Part shown: piece by piece, positions 6,888 to 12,505 of the stretch
How positions within the stretch are numbered: position 1 is the first letter of the stretch
How the letters are laid out: every line of letters starts with the position of its first letter
Source: PVC group bacterium
Lineage (GTDB): Bacteria > Verrucomicrobiota > Kiritimatiellia > SS1-B-03-39 > UBA6053
Assembly (NCBI GenBank): GCA_003565815.1
Contig: PXAS01000014.1
Span: forward strand, 1-13,175
DNA: 13,175 nt
Direction: 5' to 3'
Made by a program: the position numbers and the translations under genes
The notes under the pieces: model-generated
The model's input: only the letters and a program-made list of their open reading frames with translations
Told to the model about the DNA's origin: nothing
Database searches by the model: none

Positions 6888-8215
6888 ATGCCGTCCCCCA
6901 TGGGTATGGGATGCGGACTTCTGGGCACGCCGGAGTCGTTTTCCTTCAAAAGCCGCTCCAGTTCATCCACCACCGCCGGATCGAGCACGTGCTCGATCCG
7001 GTCCGCGCCCCGGTCCACCTGGGCGGGGGCGATTTCGGCGTAGTGGATCAAAAAAAGTTCCCACAGGCGATGATTTCGCACCAAACGGGCCGCCCGCGGC
7101 CAGCCGTCACGGGTCAAACCCCAGCTTCCGTCCGGATGGCGATACACCCATCCCGCCCATTTCATGTGCCACAACATGGTCCACAAGCGGAACCGCGTCC
7201 AACTCCGGGCGTTGAACAGCGTTTCAAAGGAAAGCCGGGCACGCTCCGGATTCGCGGAAACGCCTTTGTCTTCGAAGGCCTCGTAAAACGTTCGCAGCAC
7301 GTGCTGTTTCCGAACCGTCCACCCCAATGCGTGATGGCGAATCACTTTGCCCAGCAACCCGCGGCGATGCCCCAAAAACATGCTCACCACAAAGAAAACC
7401 CCTTGGCTCAATACGATGACGGCTCCGGCGGGCAAATCCGCCTCGGAGGCTGAAATCATCGCCCCCGCGAAGGCGCCCGTGCCCCCGAACCCTCCGGAAA
7501 GAAGCAACAGTCTCGACATCCGGTCCGTCCAGAAACGGGCGGCCGCCGGGGGCACCACCAACAGGGCGATCATGAGAATCAGGCCCACCGCCTGGAGGCC
7601 GATCACCGTGACCACGACCACCGCGCCCATGAGCAACCCGTCCAAAAACGTCACCGGCCACCCCTGGCTCCCGGCAAACCCCTCGTCAAAGCACAGGACA
7701 ATCCATTCTTTGTACAATAGAAAAACCATCAGAATCACCAACAGCGCGGCAACACTGATGAGTTGCGCGTCGGAGGCCAGCATGGAGGCGGTTTTCCCGA
7801 AGATGAACCCTTTCAGGCCCGAGGCGCCCCCCTGCTCCTGGGTTTGAATGAGGCCCAGCAAACAGATGCCGAAGCCATAGAATACACTCAGCACAATGCC
7901 CATGGCGGCATCTTCACGAATACGCCCCACCTTTTGAATGGCCTGAATCGTCCACATCCCGAGAAGCCCGGCGAGGAGCGCCCCCAACAAGAGACCGGGC
8001 AGAAAGCGGGGGGCAAAGCCGAATGCGGGTTGCACGAGAAAGGCCAACGCAATCCCGGGCAGGGTCGCGTGGCTGATGGCATCGGCCATGAGGGACCGAC
8101 GCCGGAGCAGAAGAAAAACCCCGATCACGCCGGAACAAACCCCCAACAGGGTGACCCCCGCGAGCACCACCCGGGTATTGTGCGAGGCAAACAGTCCGAT
8201 CAATTCCGCAAGCAT
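6884..8215 (-). CDS. troC: Mn/Fe/Zn ABC transporter permease fused to a DtxR/MntR-like C-terminal region (TroC/YtgCR-type), 443 aa
   Basis: The N-terminal 285 or so residues form an ABC-3 permease (GVFLLLRRRSLMADAISHAT near residues 31-50, multiple membrane helices) that forms the channel with TroD. The tail, from about residue 302 (RKQHVLRTFYEAFEDKG), aligns by eye with DtxR: a degenerate winged-helix stretch (SWTRFRLWTMLWHMKWAGWV), then LTRDGWPRAARLVRNHRLWE and DRGADRIEHVLDP. Counterparts of DtxR/MntR ligands are His382, Glu386, Asp405, Glu408 and His409; the ligand equivalent to DtxR His98 is Asp401. In Chlamydia the homologous YtgCR protein is a permease-repressor fusion whose repressor part is released; whether this tail is released, binds DNA or only senses metal in place is unknown. 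The start has GGAG eight bases upstream, 13 bp after troB. The stop overlaps troD by four bases. Confidence 0.92.
   Translation of the reverse strand: MLAELIGLFASHNTRVVLAGVTLLGVCSGVIGVFLLLRRRSLMADAISHATLPGIALAFLVQPAFGFAPRFLPGLLLGALLAGLLGMWTIQAIQKVGRIREDAAMGIVLSVFYGFGICLLGLIQTQEQGGASGLKGFIFGKTASMLASDAQLISVAALLVILMVFLLYKEWIVLCFDEGFAGSQGWPVTFLDGLLMGAVVVVTVIGLQAVGLILMIALLVVPPAAARFWTDRMSRLLLLSGGFGGTGAFAGAMISASEADLPAGAVIVLSQGVFFVVSMFLGHRRGLLGKVIRHHALGWTVRKQHVLRTFYEAFEDKGVSANPERARLSFETLFNARSWTRFRLWTMLWHMKWAGWVYRHPDGSWGLTRDGWPRAARLVRNHRLWELFLIHYAEIAPAQVDRGADRIEHVLDPAVVDELERLLKENDSGVPRSPHPIPMGDGI
6976..7001. repeat. 26-bp perfect palindrome inside the troC coding sequence
   Basis: The 26 bases are a perfect self-complementary palindrome centred on CAC|GTG between 6988 and 6989. 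It covers the codons for RIEHVLDP, including the metal-ligand candidates Glu408 and His409. It could fold into a 13-bp hairpin stem or be a DNA-binding site, or may reflect codon choice only. Confidence 0.6.
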
Positions 8216-8228
8216 GACAGCGGCTCCA

Positions 8229-9017
8229 TCAGATGTGCTCCATCGGTTCTCCGGGCTGGTCCCGGCGGGCCAGGGCGTGGGTGGCCTGGTCGAGCAGGGT
8301 CAAACGCCCCCCATACGTTTTCCGAAGATTCTCGTTGTTGAAAACCTCCGCCGTGGGTCCGGCGGCCACCACCCGGGTGTTGAGCAACAACACCTGGTAA
8401 AAATAGGCGGGCACGGTCTGCAAATCATGATGCACCACCAGAATGTTGCGCCCCTGTTTCCGAAGCCCCCGCAGCATTTCGATGATCGCATGTTCCGTGG
8501 CCGCGTCCACCCCGGCAAAGGGTTCGTCCATGAAATACAAATCCGCCTCCTGCACCAATGCCCGGGCGAGAAACACCCGCTGCTGCTGACCGCCGGAAAG
8601 CTGACGGATCTGGCGATGCGCGAAATCCGCCATGCCCACTTGCTCCAAAGCCTCCATGGCCTTCAAGCGGTGGGCATGCCGCACCCGCCGCAGCCAGCCG
8701 ATCCGACCGTACAAGCCCATGCAGACCACTTCCAGGGCATCCACCGGAAAATCCCAGTCCACCGTCTCCCGTTGGGGGACGTATCCCACGCGTTCTCGGA
8801 CGGCATCATACGGCTGATCAAAAAACAGCACCCGCCCCGACGCTTTGGGAATCAATCCCAAACACGCCTTGATCAGCGTGCTTTTCCCCGCCCCATTGGG
8901 CCCGAGAATTCCGGTGAGACTGCCCGGATTCGCGGAAAAATCAATGTCCCACAACACCGGTTTCCGGTGATAGGCCACCGTCAAATCATCAATGCGCAAC
9001 GGAGGCGCCGCACTCAA
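8229..9017 (-). CDS. troB: Metal ABC transporter ATP-binding protein (TroB/YtgB/MntA-type), 262 aa
   Basis: This is the nucleotide-binding subunit that powers the importer from the cytoplasmic face. All ABC motifs are intact: Walker A GPNGAGKST at 39-47, Q-loop Gln82 in GYVPQRETVDWDFPV (the WDFPV run is typical of Mn/Zn/Fe-type importers), signature LSGGQQQR at 140-147, Walker B LYFMDE at 160-165 and H-loop His197. Length is normal for the family. The start is a TTG that overlaps the preceding troA stop as TTGA (9014-9017). No in-frame ATG lies before the Walker A region, so TTG is the only start that preserves the N-terminal strand LRIDDLTVAYHRKPVL. It is followed by troC after 13 bp. Family and role are secure; the transported metal is inferred from context. 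Confidence 0.95.
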   Translation of the reverse strand: MSAAPPLRIDDLTVAYHRKPVLWDIDFSANPGSLTGILGPNGAGKSTLIKACLGLIPKASGRVLFFDQPYDAVRERVGYVPQRETVDWDFPVDALEVVCMGLYGRIGWLRRVRHAHRLKAMEALEQVGMADFAHRQIRQLSGGQQQRVFLARALVQEADLYFMDEPFAGVDAATEHAIIEMLRGLRKQGRNILVVHHDLQTVPAYFYQVLLLNTRVVAAGPTAEVFNNENLRKTYGGRLTLLDQATHALARRDQPGEPMEHI

Positions 9018-9946
9018 TCCCGCCCCCCGCCCAAGGCGTTCGCGATGGTGTGGGCATTGTGCCGAATCATGCCCGGATACGTGCCTTCGGGCGTGCCGGG
9101 CGCGCCCATGGCGTCCGAAAAAAGCTCGCCGCCTATCACCACCCGGTGCCCCCGGCTCGCCGCCCCCTCCACCAAAGCCCTCACATTCCGGTCCGCCACC
9201 GAGGATTCCACGAACACGGCCGGAATTTCCCGTTCCACGATCAAATCAACCAATCGGTTCAAATGACGCAATCCCGCTTCGGATTCGGTGCTCAGCCCCT
9301 GAATCCCCATGACTTCGATGTCGTAGCGCCGCCCGAAATATCCGAAGGCGTCATGCGCGGTGATCAACACCCGGTTTTCTTCGGGAATCGTGGCGATCAA
9401 ATGCTCAATTTCACGGTCCAGGGCCTCCAATTCCGCCACCCAGGCCGCATGGTTGGCCTGAAAGGTCTCGGCATGCTCCGGCATCCATGCGGTCAATTGC
9501 TCGCGCACGTGCCCGGAAACTTCCATCCAAAGGGTAACATCCATCCAAACATGCGGGTCGGTATTGCCGTCCTCGTCCAAGAGCAAACGCCCCGGATCCA
9601 TGTGTTCCGCCATGGCCGCAACTTGATGCCCCCGTTCGGCCAGTTCCTCAAAGGTGCCCTGCAGACGACCTTCCAAATGATGCCCCACGTACAAAATCAT
9701 ATCCGCCCCCTGTATGCGGCGCACATCCGACGCGGCGGGATGAAATGAATGCGGGTCCACCCCTTCCCCCATCAAGCCCTCCACCCGCGCGGTCTCCCCG
9801 GCAATCTCGCGAACCACATCCTTCAACATCCCCACCGTCACCAAAATGCGCGGACGACCATCGTCGTCCACCTCCCCCCCGCCACAGGCGGAAAGCAACA
9901 GAACTCCGGTAATCAATAAAATGAAATGGATTATTTGTTTTTTCAT
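9014..9946 (-). CDS. troA: Metal ABC transporter substrate-binding lipoprotein (TroA/YtgA-type), 310 aa
   Basis: This is the surface-anchored receptor that captures divalent metal and delivers it to the TroC/TroD channel. The N-terminus is a lipoprotein signal with a lipobox LSAC, lipidated at Cys21. The four cluster A-I metal ligands are visible: His66 (GVDPHSFHP), His132 (TDPHVWMD), His198 (ITAHDAFGYF) and Asp278 (GGELFSDAMG), nearly the same spacing as His68, His133, His199 and Asp279 of Treponema TroA. No histidine-rich loop of the ZnuA kind is present, which slightly favours Mn or Fe over Zn. The ATG at 9946 is preferred over a TTG two codons upstream because it gives the usual MKK lipoprotein start. 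The Shine-Dalgarno sequence is weak. The gene heads the tro operon just downstream of a promoter with a palindromic operator. Confidence 0.95.
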   Translation of the reverse strand: MKKQIIHFILLITGVLLLSACGGGEVDDDGRPRILVTVGMLKDVVREIAGETARVEGLMGEGVDPHSFHPAASDVRRIQGADMILYVGHHLEGRLQGTFEELAERGHQVAAMAEHMDPGRLLLDEDGNTDPHVWMDVTLWMEVSGHVREQLTAWMPEHAETFQANHAAWVAELEALDREIEHLIATIPEENRVLITAHDAFGYFGRRYDIEVMGIQGLSTESEAGLRHLNRLVDLIVEREIPAVFVESSVADRNVRALVEGAASRGHRVVIGGELFSDAMGAPGTPEGTYPGMIRHNAHTIANALGGGRD

Positions 9947-9955
9947 AGGCAAATC

Positions 9956-9981
9956 TTTTACTTTGATTATTCAAAGTAAAA
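9956..9981. promoter_or_regulatory. Palindromic operator candidate for a metal-dependent repressor
   Basis: TTTTACTTTGA (9956-9966) and its exact complement (9971-9981) are separated by TTAT, a perfect 11-4-11 inverted repeat. It covers most of the predicted -10 (9978-9983), the start site near 9971 and part of the 25-nt leader of troA. Length and position fit a DtxR/MntR-type operator, though the sequence matches no consensus I know. Candidate binders are the DtxR-like permease tails or a repressor encoded elsewhere. Confidence 0.7.
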
Positions 9982-10005
9982 TACGGACGAAACGGCGTCC
10001 GTCAA
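9978..10005 (-). promoter_or_regulatory. Sigma70-type promoter of the tro operon
   Basis: On the minus strand -35 TTGACG (10005-10000, five of six consensus) and -10 TATTTT (9983-9978, four of six) are separated by 16 bases. The spacer contains a six-bp inverted repeat, CGGACG at 9984-9989 and CGTCCG at 9996-10001. The -10 overlaps the 11-4-11 palindrome. Confidence 0.6.
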
Positions 10006-10059
10006 TCATTTTCTTACTCGATTTTTCGGTCGGGCGTCCGCCTCCAAGCGTGGCCCCGT

Positions 10060-10153
10060 CCACAATAATACCTGTTGCTATATTGGCTCTTCAATCCCGG
10101 GCTTGACCACAATAATACCTGTTGCTATATTGGCTCTTCAATCCCGGGCTTGA
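10060..10153. repeat. Perfect 47-bp tandem duplication
   Basis: Bases 10060-10106 and 10107-10153 are identical by eye over all 47 positions, beginning CCACAATAATACC and ending CCCGGGCTTGA. The unit contains TATATT on the plus strand and TATTAT on the minus strand, both -10-like. Identity suggests a recent duplication or one kept identical by recombination. Confidence 0.92.
10103..10131 (+). promoter_or_regulatory. Sigma70-type promoter for the CNNM gene pair, formed at the repeat junction
   Basis: TTGACC (10103-10108, five of six -35 bases) and TATATT (10126-10131, five of six -10 bases) are 17 bases apart. The -35 straddles the border between the two 47-bp repeats, TTGA from copy 1 and CC from copy 2. 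Copy 1 has the same -10, but CCGTCC stands at its -35 position. Confidence 0.55.
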
Positions 10154-10216
10154 CGAAACGAACGCTTCATGCCAAGCTGTGGCACAATGAACGAGCGAAC
10201 CGCCGATTGCGAATCC

Positions 10217-10252
10217 GAACCTGAGCCGTGCCGTCCCTGCGGGGGGAGGTTC
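10217..10252 (+). promoter_or_regulatory. Possible leader hairpin enclosing the ribosome binding site of the first CNNM gene
   Basis: GAACCT (10217-10222) can pair with AGGTTC (10247-10252), and CCC (10235-10237) can pair inside with the G-run 10241-10246. The only good Shine-Dalgarno sequence, GGAGG at 10245-10249, lies in the closing arm and is 14 bases from the ATG, farther than usual. It could limit translation, or be chance. Confidence 0.3.
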
Positions 10253-10263
10253 AGCCCGCGCAT

Positions 10264-11502
10264 ATGACCGCTCTGTTTGCGATCGAATTGGTGGCTTTTG
10301 TCCTGCTGCTCGCCGCCTCCGCATTTTTCTCCAGCGCCGAAACGGCGTTGTTTTCCCTCAAACCCCATGAGGTGAACCGCATCGGCGATACCGACGAAAG
10401 CCTCGGAACGCTTTTGCGGAACTTGCTGACCGCCCCGACGCGTCTGCTCTCCACCATTCTCATCGGCAACACCGTCATCAACGTTCAGCTCTGGATCGTG
10501 GGGGCCCTGCTGCTCACTTCGCTGGGGCTGCGCCATGAATGGGGACAGGTGGGCATCCTCACGCTCATCACCCTCGTTTTCGGGGAATTCGGCCCCAAAC
10601 GAATCGCAATTCTCTTCCATGAACGGCTGGCAAGCCGCTATGCAAAACCCCTGACGTTCCTGGTCGGGTTATTGAAATTGCCTCGGGCATTCCTGGAAAG
10701 CCTCACCGGCACTTTTTCACATTTTTTCATGCCCAGCGGCCACATCATCTCCCGCGCGGAATACGAAACCCTCATGGAGGCCACCGAGGAAACCGGCGGA
10801 CTGGACGACCACGAACACAAAATGGTTCAGGAAATCCTCTCCCTGGAAAAACAAACCGCCGGAGACGTCATGACCCCCCGGGTCGATCTACACGGCATCG
10901 ATCTGCTCGACCCCGAGGTGAACCTGTTGGCCGAAGCCAAGAAATCCAAAGTGCGCCACTTGGTGCTCTACCACGAACAGCTCGACAACATCACCGGCCT
11001 TTTGGACCTGCGGACTTACCTTTTCGACCCCAAGCACGATCCCGCCAAGGCCACGATCCAACCTTTTTTCGTGCCGGAACTCTGCACCCTGGACAAGCTG
11101 CTCACGCAAATGCTGACCAGCCGCAAACGCATTGCCGTGGTCGTGGATGAATACGGCGGCACCGCCGGCCTCATCACTCGCGGCGACATCCTGGAAGAAC
11201 TCACCGGAGAAATGGACAGCGACCACCGGGACCGCCTTATCAGCGAACAACTTACCGACAACGCTTGGCTCCTGGACGCCCGCATGAGCCTCCTTGATGC
11301 CCGCCGCATCACCGGGCTGGATCTGGAAGCGGATACCGCCGACCGCCTTTCCGGCTGGTTTCTGGAAAAAGCCGAACATTTGCCCAGCGTGAATGAAATC
11401 ATCGTCGGCCCCGACTACAAGGCCATGGTCCGGCAAATGCGCCGCAACCGGATCTTGTTGATTCTCCTCGAAAACACGGCCCACCAGGAGACGGAGGCAT
11501 GA
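10264..11502 (+). CDS. CNNM/CorC (HlyC) family transporter protein with CBS pair, 412 aa
   Basis: The N-terminal CNNM (DUF21) membrane domain spans about residues 1-170. SSAETALFSL at 23-32 and GEFGPK at 107-112 carry the Ser/Glu and Gly-Glu-x-x-Pro-Lys positions that bind the cation in CNNM/CorC structures. A cytoplasmic CBS pair follows, starting near TAGDVMTPRVDLHGID and including DEYGGTAGLITRGDILEELTG. The C-terminal CorC_HlyC-type domain (about 330-408) ends with the pattern LPSVNEIIVGPDYKAMV...NRILLILLE. Homologues are implicated in Mg/Co efflux or resistance and some in Mn tolerance; older annotation calls them hemolysins. A GTG at 10228 lies upstream of the Shine-Dalgarno sequence, so ATG 10264, which begins right at the first membrane helix, is chosen. 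The gene overlaps the next CNNM gene by four bases. Family confidence is high; the ion is unknown. Confidence 0.92.
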   Translation: MTALFAIELVAFVLLLAASAFFSSAETALFSLKPHEVNRIGDTDESLGTLLRNLLTAPTRLLSTILIGNTVINVQLWIVGALLLTSLGLRHEWGQVGILTLITLVFGEFGPKRIAILFHERLASRYAKPLTFLVGLLKLPRAFLESLTGTFSHFFMPSGHIISRAEYETLMEATEETGGLDDHEHKMVQEILSLEKQTAGDVMTPRVDLHGIDLLDPEVNLLAEAKKSKVRHLVLYHEQLDNITGLLDLRTYLFDPKHDPAKATIQPFFVPELCTLDKLLTQMLTSRKRIAVVVDEYGGTAGLITRGDILEELTGEMDSDHRDRLISEQLTDNAWLLDARMSLLDARRITGLDLEADTADRLSGWFLEKAEHLPSVNEIIVGPDYKAMVRQMRRNRILLILLENTAHQETEA

Positions 11503-12491
11503 GTCCAGTGACCGAAGTCCTGCTCTTGCTGGTTCTGTTGATGGGCTCGGGCTTTTATTCCGGCATCGAAACCGGGATCGTGTCCGTCAACCGGGTACGC
11601 CTGCGGCATTTGGTGAAACGAAAATCCAAACCCGCGATCCACCTCCAGGAATTCATCGAAAATCCGGATCGCATGTTGGCCAACACCCTCGTGGGCACCA
11701 ACCTTTGCAATACGGCGCTTACCGTGGTCGGCAGTGCCTTCGCGGTCCGGCTCATCGGCGATCCCCGCACGGGAAATGCCGTGGCCGGGGGGGCGTTAAC
11801 CCTCATGATCCTGGTGTTCGGCGAATATTTGCCCAAAGCCTGGTTCCAGAGCCATCCCTACAGCCGCAGTGCAAAATTCGTAGGATTTCTGCGCCTGTCC
11901 GCGTGGTTGTTTCAAGGGGTCAGCCTCCCGGTCACTTGGTTGGTGAAAAAACTGATTCCCGACCCACCTCCGGAAAAAGAAGGCCTCGATCAAAATCACA
12001 TCACCCGCAAAGACATTCAATTTTTATTGAGCCGGGAAAGCGGCGCCACCCCCGACATCAGCGAGCAACGCCGCCGCATGATCGTGGGCGTTTTCGCCCT
12101 CTCCGAAAAAACAGCCAAGGATGTCATGGTGCCCCGCAACCGAATGATGCTCATCAAACAGGAAACCCCCATGGAGGAAATCCTGGAACTGGCCTCCAAA
12201 ACCACCGTGAAAAGCTTTCCCGTGTATTCCGATGCCGAACAACGCTTTACGGGCCTTTTGAAATTAAGCGATTTGTTTGCCCATGTCGAGGGACCTCCCC
12301 CACGCCTCCAGGAACTGACCCGCCCCCCGCAGTATGTCACCGACGACACCGCCGCGGACGATTTGCTGCCGCGGTTGCGCCTCTCCCGCCAACCCATGTT
12401 GCTGGTTCGCGACGATCAGGATATGGTCATTGGTTTCGTCACCACGGAAGTGGTGCTTGAAGAAATCGTAGGACCGTTGTATGAGAGGTGA
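11499..12491 (+). CDS. Second CNNM/CorC family protein with CBS pair, no C-terminal CorC_HlyC domain, 330 aa
   Basis: This is a paralogue of the preceding gene. The membrane domain has GSGFYSGIETGIVSVNR at 16-32 and GEYLPK at 108-113, preserving the family cation-site positions, and SNP-type loop residues at GTNLCNTALTVVG. The CBS pair runs from about TAKDVMVPRNRMMLIK to QDMVIGFVTTEVVLEEIVG. The protein ends directly after the CBS pair, about 80 aa shorter than the first copy because the CorC_HlyC-type domain is absent; the stop is clean, with no sign of a frameshift. Translation is coupled to the upstream gene by an ATGA overlap (11499-11502), with GGAG eight bases before the ATG. Since CNNM proteins work as dimers, the two products may form a heterodimer; this is inference from the coupling. 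Confidence 0.92.
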   Translation: MSPVTEVLLLLVLLMGSGFYSGIETGIVSVNRVRLRHLVKRKSKPAIHLQEFIENPDRMLANTLVGTNLCNTALTVVGSAFAVRLIGDPRTGNAVAGGALTLMILVFGEYLPKAWFQSHPYSRSAKFVGFLRLSAWLFQGVSLPVTWLVKKLIPDPPPEKEGLDQNHITRKDIQFLLSRESGATPDISEQRRRMIVGVFALSEKTAKDVMVPRNRMMLIKQETPMEEILELASKTTVKSFPVYSDAEQRFTGLLKLSDLFAHVEGPPPRLQELTRPPQYVTDDTAADDLLPRLRLSRQPMLLVRDDQDMVIGFVTTEVVLEEIVGPLYER

Positions 12492-12505
12492 AACGAAACC
12501 CAATC

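Larger units (their letters stand above)
9947..10263. other. Divergent intergenic region between troA and the CNNM genes
   Basis: This 317-bp stretch holds no credible gene. From left to right it contains the tro leader, operator and promoter (9947-10005), an unremarkable segment (10006-10059), two 47-bp tandem repeats with a plus-strand promoter at their junction (10060-10153), and a leader of about 126 nt for the CNNM genes with a possible hairpin at the ribosome site. Confidence 0.8.

Noticed and set aside
10060..10153. CRISPR-like or attachment-site repeat
   Set aside because: There are only two directly adjacent copies with no spacer, no cas genes and no integrase, so a simple tandem duplication explains it.
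10138..10620. Minus-strand open frame of 160 codons opposite the first CNNM gene, with others at 10888-11484 and 12416-13027
   Set aside because: They are antisense to strong CNNM and envelope-protein coding sequence, and their composition (Gly/His/Gln/Glu-rich low complexity) is typical of shadow frames.
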